A stretch of 64,000 bases of DNA. Source: Ceratotherium simum simum. Lineage: Eukaryota; Chordata; Mammalia; Perissodactyla; Rhinocerotidae. The notes beneath the pieces are model-generated. The model had not been told where the DNA came from. It did no database searches and was given only the letters and a program-made list of their open reading frames with translations. This document shows positions 1 to 10,214 of this stretch, one piece after another. The first letter of the stretch is position 1; every line of letters starts with the position of its first letter. The position numbers and the translations under genes were made by a program. Where the stretch lies: contig NW_004454166.1 of NCBI RefSeq assembly GCF_000283155.1, positions 3,560,885 through 3,624,884 of the forward strand, given 5' to 3'.

Positions 1-425
1 TATGGCAACACCTGCTTTCTTTTGTTTGCCATTAGCTTGGAGTATTGTCTTCCATCCTTTCACTCTGAGCCTGTGCTTGTCTTTAGAGCTGAGATCAGTT
101 TCCTGGAGACAGCATATTGTTGGGTCTTGCTTTTTAATCCATCCTGCCTCTCTGTATCTTTTGATTGGAGAGTTCAATCCATTTACATTTAGGGTAATTA
201 TTGATATATGAGGGCTTAATGTTGCTGTTTTGTCACTTATTTTCCAGTTCTTTTGCATTTCCTTTGTTTCTTGTCCCGTTTGTTTCGGACTGCCAATTCA
301 GTTTGGTTGTTCTGTCTTATGACTCTTCTAGTTTTCTCTTTGTTTATCGTATGTAATTTTGTTTTGATTATTTATTTAGTGGTTACCTTGAGGTTTGTGT
401 AAAAAATCTTGTGTATGAGATAGTC
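1..425 (-). mobile_element. LINE-1 fragment, start of ORF2 endonuclease, antisense
   Basis: The reverse complement of roughly 1-200 reads as the beginning of the L1 ORF2 endonuclease (NGLNSPIKRYREAGWIKKQD, then CCLQET, then KGWKTILQANGKQKKAGVA), without an obvious stop in that stretch. The rest, to about 425, looks like the L1 region upstream of ORF2. The element is cut by the window edge, lies in GALNT12 intron 3 and is antisense to the gene. Its right boundary is approximate. Confidence 0.8.
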
Positions 426-1585
426 CATCATCTGATGGCCTCCTGTTTCCTTATACTAAGTCAATTCAGTCACTTTCCTCTTTGGCGAGCTTTTTAAACA
501 TACCAACCTGGTCCCATGGCAGACCCTTTGGATCTGAATCTCTGGGGGTGGGGCCCGGGCTTCTGGGTGTTTCAGAAGCTCCCCAGGGACTTAGGTGTGC
601 ACCATGGTTGAGACACACTGAACTGTAGGTGTCCCTCAGGTGGTCCCAGCTGGGGGCAGGAACCCCTCCACACAGGGCCTTTAGGAAATGGAAGATGCTC
701 TTGGTTGTCATGTCACAGAGGTAGCGTTCCTGGCCTTCTGTGAACCGGGGACCAGGAGTGCCATACCTCCTGCAGTGAGCAGTTCAGCCCTGCACAGCAA
801 AGAGTGGGTCTGCCCCAGATACCACTAGCGTGCCCATGGGGCACACTGTTCCTGGGCCCGCACGTTCTGTAACTGTGATTCAGAGTCCTTTACTCCAGTG
901 CTAGCTTCTCCCCATTTTCCCTTTCTTGTAAAAACTAGGCTACCTATGGTTCAAGCCAGCTTGATTGCAAGTCTCAAGTTCCTGGGGTCTCTGCCAGGGG
1001 CCATGTGGTGTCTTTGAACCTGCCCAGCAGGTGTGCCATTGGCCCTCTCAACCCTTTTAATCCCTCAATTAATTTAAAGAATTGGGTATTGGTAGATACC
1101 AGTCTGCAGCTTCATCAATTTAGTGAGCTCACAGGTTTGGTTCTCTGTCTCACTCAGTCTGTCCCCAACAGTGCAGCTTCCCCTAAAATCATCCTTCTCA
1201 CCTCAGTGCAGTGTTCATAATGCCCCTCTGACTTTCTGGTGTTGTTCTAAGGACACTTGTAGCTCAAGTCTGGTTGACCTCTGTTTCTTCACACTGTTGT
1301 TCTGTGTGACTCTTAGGATTTTGGGGTCTCAAATCACATATAAAAGCCCCAGAGTGTAACCCAGAGAAATGCATTGTTCACACATGGTCCGGTTCATCTT
1401 TTCTGGCGTGCTGTCAATGCCAGAAAACATGATCTGGAAGCATGCCGAAGGATGGTTGGGCGTGTGGTAACTTGTGGAGAGAAAAGCTAAAGCATACAGA
1501 CAGGTTGATACCTGCAATAGGAAATTAGAGCATTTGCACGATGTGTAATATTTCACCATGATAAAGATTAAAAGAGCAGAACAGC
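426..1585. other. Intron 3 sequence without recognised features
   Basis: I see no exon-like open frame with splice sites and no family I can name. The sequence is mixed-composition intronic DNA. Confidence 0.6.
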
Positions 1586-1587
1586 AG

Positions 1588-1790
1588 TAGTTCCAGGTTC
1601 TCTGCTAGCTGTCTTACAAACATCGCCTCAGGGAGTCCTCAACTTGACCTTATGAGGAGATGATATTATTCCAGTGTCACCCATGAGGCAACAGGCTCTG
1701 GGAGGTTAGGTGACTTGGCTGATGTCACACAGTGAATAAGGGACCAGACTAGAATTTCTAACTCCAAAGCTGACCCTTTGGTCTGGGTGC
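1588..1790 (-). repeat. MIR SINE remnant, antisense
   Basis: The order 'ATGAGGCAACAGGCTCTG', 'GAGGTTAGGTGACTTGGC' and 'GTCACACAGTGAATAAG' is the diverged reverse complement of the MIR core (TGTGTGACCTTGGGCAAGT...CTCAGTTTCC). Confidence 0.7.
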
Positions 1791-1856
1791 ATCTCTGTTC
1801 CTAGGGAGATAATTATTTCTTGACTTTAAGATGTTTCAAAAAAAAAAAAAAAAAAA

Positions 1857-2073
1857 GGGCCGGCTCCGTGGCTTAGCGGTTAAGTGCGCGCGCTCTGATG
1901 CTGGCGGCCCGGGTTCGGATCCCGGGCGCGCCCCGAGGCACCACTTCTCTGTCCAACCCGGGGCCGAGTCCCACGTACAGCAACTAGAAGGATGCGGACC
2001 TATGACGTACAACTATCTACTGGGGCTTTGGGGGGAAAAAAATGAATAAATAAAAAATCTTTAAAAAAAAAAA
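1857..2073 (+). mobile_element. ERE-type tRNA-derived SINE (subtype with ACAACTAT...ACTGGGG tail)
   Basis: The head GGGCCGGCTCCGTGGCTTAG followed by GGTTAAG, with a box A-like TGGCTTAGCGG and box B-like GGTTCGGATCC, marks an ERE SINE. The body carries the CAACTAGAAGGAT...GTACAACTATCTACTGGGG tail of one equine subclass, ending in A-rich sequence. It is flanked by a perfect 11-bp target duplication (AAGATGTTTCA at 1828-1838 and 2074-2084). A run of 19 A lies between the left duplication and the SINE head, which is unusual. Confidence 0.9.
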
Positions 2074-2481
2074 AAGATGTTTCATTTTCATTTAATGAAG
2101 AAACCGTTTGCAATCTCGACAAATTGAAAATCTACTTCCTGTTTTAAAAGTTACCTTTGATTTTTACATCTTGACTTTTGTAGAGGGATTCAGATTTAGC
2201 CAAAATATCTATAGATAGAATCAGAATATTAAAGCTGTGGGACTTCTCATATTAAGACCAGAATCCTTCCTCCACCTTCCCATTGCCCCCGAGCATCCCC
2301 CACGATGGGCACCTGCCAGGTCCTGACATGGCTGCAGATGCCTGGAGTGAGAGATGCGGGCTTTTCTCACACAGGTGCCCCTCCTCCCGAGTGGAAGGGT
2401 GAGGAGAGTTCCTCCCCTGCTCTCATAACTGTCCTCCCCCCGCCCGTCCACACGGGGAGACGGGTGTCCTGGTGTTTGCAG

Positions 2482-2667
2482 GATCCACGAGGAGGAGTCG
2501 GCAGTGGTGTGCCCTGTGATCGATGTGATCGACTGGAACACGTTCGAGTACCTGGGGAACCCCGGGGAACCCCAGATCGGGGGCTTCGACTGGAGGCTGG
2601 TGTTCACGTGGCACGTGGTTCCCGAGAGGGAGAGGATGCGGATGCGCTCCCCCGTCGACGTCATCAG
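2482..2667 (+). CDS. GALNT12: GALNT12 exon 4 (catalytic domain, residues ~244-306)
   Basis: This 186-nt exon follows a TTTGCAG acceptor. Its first base completes an Arg codon from exon 3 and its last two bases (AG) start the Arg codon finished by exon 5. It encodes RIHEEESAVV, then the conserved VIDVIDWNTFEY strand, GGFDWRLVFTWH and the SPVDVIR segment. This region lies in the GT-A fold after the DxH metal-binding motif (exon 3, outside the window) and helps shape the acceptor cleft. Arg297 and Asp303, both sites of human loss-of-function variants, are intact. Residue 271 is Pro where I recall Ser in human. The donor reads AG|GTCAGG, slightly weaker than consensus. Confidence 0.95.
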
Positions 2668-2779
2668 GTCAGGGCTCTTTGTTGAGAGTGCCTCGTTGCA
2701 TCTGGCCAACGTGTCAGTGAAGGCCCTTGGGAGTGATGTCAGCTGATGCCCCCTCCCCCTTTCTTTCTCCAGCGCATTT

Positions 2780-3412
2780 CTTTATTTTTATTAAAAATCG
2801 CTGCTACCCATGTAGATTTTATATTGGTATATATTTATTTATTTTAAAAATTCTGGTAAAATATGTATAACATAAAATTTACCACTTTAACCATTTTTAA
2901 GTGTACAATTCAATGGCACCAAGTGTGTTCACAATATTGTGCAACCATCTCCTCTGTATAGTTCCAGAACTTTTTCATCATCCTATAGAGAAACTCAAAC
3001 CCATTAAGTGATGATCCCCTTCCTCCCCACCTTCAACCCCTGGTAATTTCTATTCTTTCTGTCTCCATGAATTTCCCTATTCTAGATACCTTATGTAAGT
3101 GGAATCGCACAATATTTGTCCTTTTGTGTCTGGCTTCTTTCACTTAACATGTTTTCAAGGTTCCTCCAGAACGTCATTCCTTTTTTGACCAAGTAATAGT
3201 CCGTTGTATATACATACCACATCTCGTTTATCCATTCATCTGTCTATGGACATTTGGGTTGTTTCCACCATTTGGTTATTGTAGATAATGCTGCTGTGAA
3301 TATTCACATACTATTATCTGTTTGCGTCCCTGTTTTCAGTTCTTTGGGATGTATACCCGGGAGTGGAACTGCTGGGTCATATGGTAATTCCACTTTTAGT
3401 ATTTTGAGGACA
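2780..3412 (-). mobile_element. LINE-1 3' end (ORF2 C-terminus and 3' UTR), antisense
   Basis: The stretch with TAAGTGTACAATTCAATGGC, then CATTTGGGTTGTTTCC, then GCTGGGTCATATGGTAATTC is the well-known antisense of an older mammalian L1 ORF2 end and 3' UTR. It lies in intron 4, is clearly diverged, and no target duplication is obvious. Confidence 0.8.
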
Positions 3413-4947
3413 CACTGTCAGGCCCCTTTTGAACTGGGGGGTGAGTGGACCTGGGGTGGAGGAGCCAGCTTTGGCCAGTGGGTCTGAGCACAGTGGTTGC
3501 GAGGGGGGCTCAGTAGCTCCCATTCTTGAGGTGTTGGGGTGCTAGTGCGGCTTCTTCCTCACCTTCCAAGTTCAGGACCAGATGGGAGACAGATGTAGGC
3601 GTCAGGCAGCTGGAGGTCAGACTGCAGCTTTATTGCTGCTGTGTTGAACCAGAAATGGTGTCTTAGATCTGCACCCACGTTTGGCAGTTGGGTTTCTGAA
3701 TCCGTCTACCGAGCCCTGACCTTGAGATGACCCACTGCTGGCTGGAGTTGAACAAATGTGGAGACGGGGTTGAGGGATGGGGCTGGAGACACGAACGGGA
3801 CCAAGTCATATCCAGCCTGTGATGCTGACGTCAACTCCCATTGCTCCCTCCCCATGCACGTGCTCAGGGACGTTGTGGCCAGCTAGCCTCCCCCTCCCAT
3901 AATACCCCTGGGCCTCAGTTTCCTCATCTGTGAAATAGGTACCAGCATATCCACCCTGCCTATTTCTTAGACTTTTACGATGAGCACAAGTGAAAGTGCT
4001 TTGTCGTCTAGAACCTTCCCTTCCACAAGGAGTCTTGCTGTCCTTTTCTCTGTCGGCTTTGGGTTTGGAGTGCAGGGAAAGCCAGTACTTTGTCAAGGCC
4101 CAGAAGTGCTGCTGGAGGATCCTAAGATTTTAACCTGTTGGGCTCTTAATGTTGCATGTTTCCCCATTCCTGAATTTATTCTTTTGCACCTGCATCTCCG
4201 TGGTGTGTTGACCTCCCAGCTTTCTGCTGGGCTGGGGTGGAAGCCTTGGGCCATTTCTGAAACCAGTGCTGGCTTCTGGAGGAACTTGGTGGAGAGAAAA
4301 CAGGGCCGACTGCAGAAGCAGCCAGAGCTGGCCCTCTGGGTCCTGGAGAGAGAGGAACGGGCCCCTGGGAGCGTTAAGAGGCCAGAGCTGCCTGTACGGC
4401 TTGTTCACCAGCCTCTAAAGGGCATCTGTGAGTCCTGGCACCATGACTGCGTGACCAAGGCCACACGGCCTGGCGGTTGCCATCCTCTCAGGGAACGTGG
4501 TCTCTTTCTCGTCCTTCCTTATTGTCACGCTTCTGAAACTACAAGGGTTTCTCTCCCCCTTGGGCCTTGCTCCTGCTGACACCTTCCCGAGAGCCATTCA
4601 TTCTTCTTGGCTAACTCCGCTTTGTTCTGCAGACCTCACCTCCTCAGGGAAACTCAGCCCTACCCGCTGCCCCACGCCCTCCTCTGTGTTCCCCCAGGGC
4701 CCGGCCTGACCTTAGTTAACACATTGACCACACACAGAGTTCTGTGCTTGCTGTTGAAACATTTGTGCGCTTCCCCAGGGCAGGGAGCATCTCTGCCTCC
4801 AGGTCCAGCTTGGCGCAGGGCGGAGTGTGAATTCAGGGTTTGCTCAGAGGTGGGTGGATGGACCTGAGGGCTGTGGGAAGGGAGTTCAACTGACTGTGAA
4901 GGCTTCCTGCTGCTTACATATGCCATGTGGCTGTCACATCCTTCTAG
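3413..4947. other. Intron 4 remainder
   Basis: Mostly unique intronic sequence. A MIR-like core (CTCAGTTTCCTCATCTGTGA) lies at about 3900-3995. The last 25 bases before exon 5 are the expected pyrimidine-containing acceptor region. No further exon was found. Confidence 0.6.
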
Positions 4948-5065
4948 GTCTCCAACCATGGCTGGTGGGCTGTTTGCTGTGAGTAAGAAATATTTTGAGT
5001 ATCTGGGGTCTTACGATACAGGAATGGAAGTTTGGGGCGGAGAAAACCTCGAATTCTCCTTTAGG
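4948..5065 (+). CDS. GALNT12: GALNT12 exon 5 (Gal/GalNAc-T motif, residues ~306-345)
   Basis: This 118-nt exon has an acceptor CTTCTAG and donor AGG|GTAAGTG. It encodes [20 protein letters not shown] followed by the family's Gal/GalNAc-T signature ([18 protein letters not shown], residues ~328-345). In solved GT27 enzymes the Trp of the VWGGEN stretch belongs to the loop that gates the UDP-GalNAc site, and the acidic residues contribute to catalysis and sugar-nucleotide binding. All signature positions are present, so nothing in this exon suggests a dead enzyme. It ends in phase 0. In the genome it sits 2.3 kb from exon 4, with an L1 3' end in the intervening intron. Confidence 0.96.
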
Positions 5066-6240
5066 GTAAGTGTTCCAGTCTTCTCTTTGGACTCATTCTT
5101 AACCTGTTTCTCTCTCTCTCTCTCTGGGAATGATGGAATTTGCTACGAGAGCCGGTGGACTTTTCCTCCATATTGGCAGTTTATCCAATGATCCTGGAAG
5201 ATAATAATGGCACGCACATTCTATAAACATGACCTTTTAAAAATATACTTGTAATAGATTTGGGTCAGGACAAGGCCTTGCCGGTGACCTGGTTCTTCCC
5301 TCTCCCTGTGGCAGCCTCTCTCACTGAGGCCTGCGGAGGGCAATCTTTGCCACATGTAAGAATTCTTGGAGAAACGTGTTAAAAAGGCAGATTATAGGCA
5401 CAGTCTCCAGAAAATCAGATTCAATAGATATATGGCCGGGACCAGCTTTTGGTAACAAGCCCACCCAAGGATTTGGCTGTACCCCTTTGAGAATCCCCTA
5501 GCATTACAGTAGATTTTCCAGTTAACCAAATCTTGCATTTTAACTATCAAAACCTTATGTCAACGTTTGCACTTTTTAATAGAAAATTTAAAATTTTAAT
5601 AATATTTTATGTAGTTTCCTGCTTTAAAAGAGTTAATAAACAAGAATTGGGCCTTCCACCGAGGACTCACCCCCATTATAGGTACCAGATGCCATGCTTG
5701 GTCGTACATCCTGGGTACTGTGGGGTGTACATGGCCGTTTGCCCTGGCAGGAGATGGCCCCCAGTGGCTCAGCCCGTTGAGTTTTGGGATGGGCTTTTAA
5801 TGGTCTTTCTGCCTCTTCCCTAGGTGTCAGGTTGCTCTGCCTGCCTCTAGAAGCTCTTCCTTTCCCCCTTCCAAACCTCTCTTCTTACTTGCTGCTTTCC
5901 TATCTTCTGTGGCTAGGAGACCAGGTAATCAGCCTGTGTTTTACATAAAGAGTGGGCTCCCAGTGAGGTCCTTACGGTGCTCCTGTGAGTCAGGTGCATG
6001 AGCTGTAGTGCATGGACTTTGGGGTCTTGGTTCAATGGCTTGTTTGTCTTTGGGGCTGCTTTCGTGCTCTCACTGCATTCTGTGTCCTGCGTGTGGTGGG
6101 GAGGTGGCCCTGCCTCATGGAGGGGGCGGTCTTGGCAGTGTTCCTCGTGACTCTGTGTGCCAGCCTTCTCTCTGCAGGCGTTGTGGCCCAGAGGCTCATT
6201 CCCCGCTCACCCGCCCTGCCTCTCCCTGCTCTATGTGTAG
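5066..6240. other. Intron 5
   Basis: A short CT microsatellite lies at about 5109-5126. A diverged stretch at 5340-5500 (TTAAAAAGGCAGATTATAGG, then TTTGAGAATCCC) is faintly like a MER5/hAT fossil, too weak to call. The final 150 bases are pyrimidine-rich and lead to the exon 6 acceptor. Confidence 0.55.
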
Positions 6241-6417
6241 ATTTGGCAGTGCGGTGGGACCCTGGAGACACACCCGTGTTCTCACGTTGGCCACGTTTTC
6301 CCCAAGCAAGCTCCCTACTCCCGCAGCAAGGCTCTCGCCAACAGCGTCCGTGCAGCTGAAGTGTGGATGGATGAATATAAAGAGCTCTACTACCATCGCA
6401 ACCCCCACGCCCGCTTG
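6241..6417 (+). CDS. GALNT12: GALNT12 exon 6 (end of catalytic domain, residues ~346-404)
   Basis: This 177-nt, 59-codon phase 0-0 exon follows a pyrimidine-rich tract and GTGTAG acceptor; the donor is TTG|GTGAGT. It encodes IWQCGG, the paired-Cys [15 protein letters not shown] segment and the helix with [20 protein letters not shown]. The His of GHVF (about residue 363) is the third Mn2+ ligand in homologous GT27 enzymes. The [11 protein letters not shown] stretch matches the mobile lid over the active site. Arg373, Arg382 and Tyr396, sites of human variants, are conserved. The exon ends with [10 protein letters not shown], the lead into the linker towards the lectin domain. Confidence 0.96.
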
Positions 6418-6564
6418 GTGAGTTCTCTGGCTGACCCGCGCTCCATCTGGCCTCATCTGAACAAAAGCAGCCAGGTGTGGCCTCCCGACCATAGTAGATC
6501 TGGTTCTAGAAATAGAGCATAAGTTGGGTGCTCGTGATACAAGTATGGGAAAACTTTAATCCTT

Positions 6565-6820
6565 TATTTATTTATTTATTTATTTTTGTGAGGAGGACTA
6601 GCTCTGAGCTAACATCTGATGCCAATCCTCCCCTTTTTTCTTGAGGAAGATTGGCCCTGAGCTAACATCCGTGGCCATCTTCCTCTACTTTATGTGGGAT
6701 GCCGCCACAGCATGGCTTAATAAGCCATCCTTGGTGCGCACCCAGGATCTGAACCTGCAAACTCCGGGCCGCCGCAGCGGAGCGCACGAACTTAACCGCT
6801 TGTGCCACCGGGCCGGCCCC
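6565..6820 (-). mobile_element. ERE SINE, antisense
   Basis: Read on the minus strand, this starts GGGGCCGGCCCGGTGGCACA with box B-like sequence and continues through GCCATGCTGTGGCGG and GTTAGCTCAGGGCCAATCTTC to a TTTA-repeat (A-rich) tail. AATCCTT flanks both sides (6558-6564 and 6821-6827). Insertion is in GALNT12 intron 6, antisense to the gene. Confidence 0.9.
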
Positions 6821-6847
6821 AATCCTTCGTTTATAATAATAACATAC

Positions 6848-7459
6848 AACTGATTCTTGTTGTTCGCAGTAGTTCTATGTAGTCACTGCAAACGCCGAAT
6901 TAGGGCACACTAAACCATTGCTCCGGGAGAAATCCAGGGCTAGGTTCCCGCGAGCCTATGATCACAATGTGTTTCTCAACCTATCAGTGTGTGTGTTTCT
7001 GTTTAAAGACACCTTGTTTCATATATATTGTTGATTCATTAACAATGAACTCATGGCCAATGACACCGTAACTCATGCCTGAACGAAGCTTTCTAACACA
7101 TATTTTCTCTGTAAGGCACATCACAGCCTTCTTGCACTGAGGAACACTAGGCGGCGCTGCGCTTGGGGGCTGTTTTAAACAGTGAAGTCACCAACACAAA
7201 GCAGAAAAATCGGCAGAAAAGACATGGCACTAAATAGGCCGTGAACAGGACACTTGTTTACCATGGGAGAGCTGAAACAGGACCTCAGTTGGAGATGTGC
7301 GCACTGAGTGACTCAAATTTTTTGATGCTCTCGGCGCGTCCGCGAGTGACTGTGAAAGCTTGAAAACACCACAAGGGTTGATTTGGGGTTACAAATACAT
7401 TTCAGCAAATAGGCAAATTTGCAAATACAGAATCAGCAAATAATGGGGATTGACTGCAC
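6848..7459. mobile_element. DNA-transposon fossil with imperfect terminal inverted repeats
   Basis: The ends resemble each other in inverted orientation: GATTCTTGTTGTTCGCAGTA on the left, and the right end read backwards gives CAATCCCCATTATTTGCTGA. The interior (TGTTTAAAGACACCTTGTTT, then TGAACTCATGGCCAATGACA, then GCGTCCGCGAGTGACTGTGA) looks like a widespread non-autonomous mammalian DNA element, possibly Tigger-type. The family name is a guess from memory. Confidence 0.45.
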
Positions 7460-8290
7460 CAGCATAGCCTGTGTTGGGTCCCTAGTCACGTGTCTGCAGT
7501 GTACACGTATTATGGCTCTTCCCTTTGTAACCAGCAGGACTGAGTCCATAAACTCAGGTGCACGTGAGGGCAGAGTTCTGAACCTTCAAAGCTCTTACTC
7601 AGAGGCGCACCTGCCTCCTTTGCTAGAGGTCTGCTTTCTCCCTCCAGAGGCCTCTTCCTGGCCCCCTGGGCGTGTCCAAGAACCCCGAGGCTTACTCTTC
7701 CGAAATGCGGAGTCTGTTCTGCTTCCATCTCCAGACGAAGGGAAGTGGAGAGTGGGCCGGGCCACCACCTGTCCCTTCTCCCCACCTGTTGTAGCTGTCG
7801 AGGGCAGGGCCCGCAGCCTCAGGGATGCTGGTCGCCCTCCCGCTCTGGGAGGCCTTGCTGAGCCGGTCTGTCAGAGCCATGGCAGAGGTGTCCCTGTGGG
7901 GTGCTGAGGTTTCAGCTTTGTGGGTTTGCTCCCTGTGGACCCTGGCCACACACTGTGCTGAGACAAGTCCAGCCGCCTGACACTGGCCCTGTAGGAGCCT
8001 GGCCCATCAGCCCAGCCGGTCTTTCCTCAATGTGGCCTGTCTCAGGGGCCTGTTGTTCTTCCTGCCTCAGAGCCTTGTTCTGCCCCTGCTGCAGGGCCCG
8101 TTGGATGAGGGGTCTGCCTCTTCTTCCCCAGAAGGTCCAGGGCCTCAGACACAGCGCAGTCCACTACCTCTGCGGGGGCCAGCTCTGCATGTCCCAGGAC
8201 AGGGTGCCGCTTACGCCACGTTAGCATATCTAAGAGGGTCGCTTGGCAAGTCTAGATCAGCTCCAAGACCTCTCTTCTGCCGGGCTGCTT
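7460..8290. other. Intron 6 sequence without recognised features
   Basis: GC-moderate intronic DNA. Several short open frames occur on both strands but none has paired splice sites or recognisable protein similarity. Confidence 0.55.
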
Positions 8291-9010
8291 GATGAGACTG
8301 TCTTCTGAGTCCTCACAGCAGCCTTCAGGGTAGCTCTGAAGTTCTCATTTTATTTTATTTTGTTTTTAATATTTGTTTATTGCAGTAACATTGGTTTATA
8401 ACATTGTATAGATTTCAGGTGTACATCATTATACTTCTATTTCTGCATAGATTACATCATGTTCACCACCCAAATACTAATTACAACCCATCACCACACA
8501 CATGTACCAAATTATCCCTTTCGCCCTCCCCCCTCCCCCCTTCCCCCCTGGTAACCACCAACCCAATCTCTGTCTCTATGTGTTTGTTTATTGTTGTTAT
8601 TATCTACTACTTAATGAAGGAAATCATACGGTATTTGACCTTCTCCCTCTGACTTATTTCACTTTGCATTATACCCTCAATGTCCATCCATGTTGTCACA
8701 AATGGCTGGATTTCATCGTTTCTTATGGCTGAGTAGTATTCCATCGTGTATATATACCACAGCTTCTTTATCCATTCGTCCCTTGATGGGCACTTAGGTT
8801 GCTTCCAAGTCTTGGCTATTGTGAATAACGCAGCAATGAACACAGGGGTGCACGTGTCTTTATGCATTGGTGTTTTCAAGTTCTTTGGATAAATACCCAG
8901 CAGTGGAATAGCTGGATCATATGGTAGCTCTATCCTTGATTTTTTGAGGAATTGAAGTTCTCATTTTATAGACACGGAAACTGAAGCTCAGAGAGAGGTG
9001 TGAGGAACTT
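8291..9010 (-). repeat. Antisense MIR SINE split by an L1 insertion
   Basis: The left part (CTCACAGCAGCCTTCAGGGT...CTGAAGTTCTCATTTTA) and the right part (TCATTTTATAGACACGGAAA, then CTGAAGCTCAGAGAGAGGTG) together make one reverse-complement MIR core. The L1 at 8353-8952 sits in the middle, with the MIR bases duplicated as its target site. Confidence 0.75.
8353..8952 (-). mobile_element. Relatively young LINE-1 3' end, 5'-truncated, antisense
   Basis: The minus strand encodes the ORF2 C-terminus (FIAALFTIAKTWKQPKCPSR, then WYIYTMEYYSAIRNDE, then QREKVKYRMISFIK), followed by a 3' UTR and an A-rich tail. The open frame is still intact over about 90 codons. A perfect 16-bp target-site duplication (TGAAGTTCTCATTTTA at 8337-8352 and 8953-8968) bounds it exactly. 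It is 600 bp long and truncated inside ORF2, so it cannot move by itself. It lies in GALNT12 intron 6, opposite to transcription. Confidence 0.92.
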
Positions 9011-10082
9011 GCCTGGGGCCTCGGAGCTGATGCGGTGGGACTGGGCTGAGGGTGTGTACTCTCCAGGGAACCTCTCTCCGCTCTGCAGAGCCCCATGGAC
9101 CCTCACCCTGACCTTCCCCTCAGCCCCTCTGCCTCTGGCTCAAGGGTCATTGCATCCTCTGTCTTGCCCAAAGCTGCAGAGTAGAAACATCTGCTCTTCT
9201 CTGTCACCCAGTCTGGAACCCAGCTCCCTCTTCCTGAGGGTTCCTGAAGAATAATACGTCACACCTTTTGTCTGAAAGCCCCACGGCCAAGTGTAAAATG
9301 GATATTTGGTTGAAGATGAGGACAGAATGACTCTCATCAAAGAATGAACTTCTGGGAAAGAAGCAGGAATCTGAAATTGTACTCAAACGTTTTTCCTTAT
9401 CATTACCATTTTATTAAATATTTAACTTGTCAGATTTTCATAGTTTAACATGATAGTGCAGGGACAATAATACCTCGGTGCTCGGCATTGCTCTGTGGCT
9501 GTACATTTGCTGTGCTAAATAGATGTTTGCTCTATTTAAATAGTCGAAAGGTCTTAATCATTGGTTTTGTCCATAAAACTAAACTTCCACAAGTATTGGT
9601 TACTGCAGCATTTTGCTCTTACCGTCTTAGGTATATATTTAGACTTCACTATGTTGAGCACGTAAGGTTTTCCTTCACGATGACATCTAGAATCCTTACG
9701 TGTGTTTGAAAGTGAGGGTTCAGATACAGTGGTAAATCAGAATGTCGTGGCCTGCGTGTGCTGCTGCCGTCTGGCTGGTCTGTGATGGCTCATGGGTCCC
9801 GGGATCTATCGCGGCCCCAGGATTTGGCTCTCTGATTCCATCAGCAAGCATCATGCGCCTGGTTGCACCTCCCTGTAGCACCTCCCTGTACCTGGGAATG
9901 TAAATGTTTGTGCAACAGTCTCTCCTACTTTAGTGCTGCCACCGTGTCTGAGCCCTGCACAGGGCCCGGCGCACAATAGGTGCTCAATAAAGCTTATGGA
10001 GTGAGTGAGCAGCAGTGGAGAGAGGGGCGTTGACAGGAAGCACCAGGACCTGCAGGGACTCACCGTTTTGTTGCTTTCTCAG
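9011..10082. other. Intron 6 distal part
   Basis: No exon-like segment or confidently named repeat. A short MIR/L2-like phrase (GGTGCTCAATAAAGCTTA) occurs near 9980. The last 40 bases are the exon 7 acceptor region. Confidence 0.55.
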
Positions 10083-10214
10083 GAACCCTTTGGGGACGTG
10101 ACGGAGAGGAAGCAGCTACGTGCGAAGCTCCAGTGTAAGGACTTCAGGTGGTTCCTGGAGAACGTGTATCCAGAACTGCACGTGCCTGAAGACAGGCCGG
10201 GCTCCTTCGGGATG
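10083..10214 (+). CDS. GALNT12: GALNT12 exon 7 (interdomain linker, residues ~405-448)
   Basis: This 132-nt, 44-codon exon has acceptor TTTCTCAG and donor ATG|GTGAGC. It encodes [20 protein letters not shown], then [20 protein letters not shown] and SFGM. The KxLQCKxFxWFLExVYPEL block is the conserved GT27 segment that closes the catalytic domain. The residues after it form the short flexible linker that sets the distance between catalytic and lectin domains. The exon keeps frame, has no premature stop, and is followed by intron 7, which carries a SINE and DNA-transposon debris. Confidence 0.96.

Noticed and set aside
1831..2049. Possible tRNA gene in the SINE head
   Set aside because: Box A and B resemble tRNA, but the sequence continues as an ERE SINE with target duplications; it does not fold as a mature tRNA. 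The same applies to the other six SINE copies.
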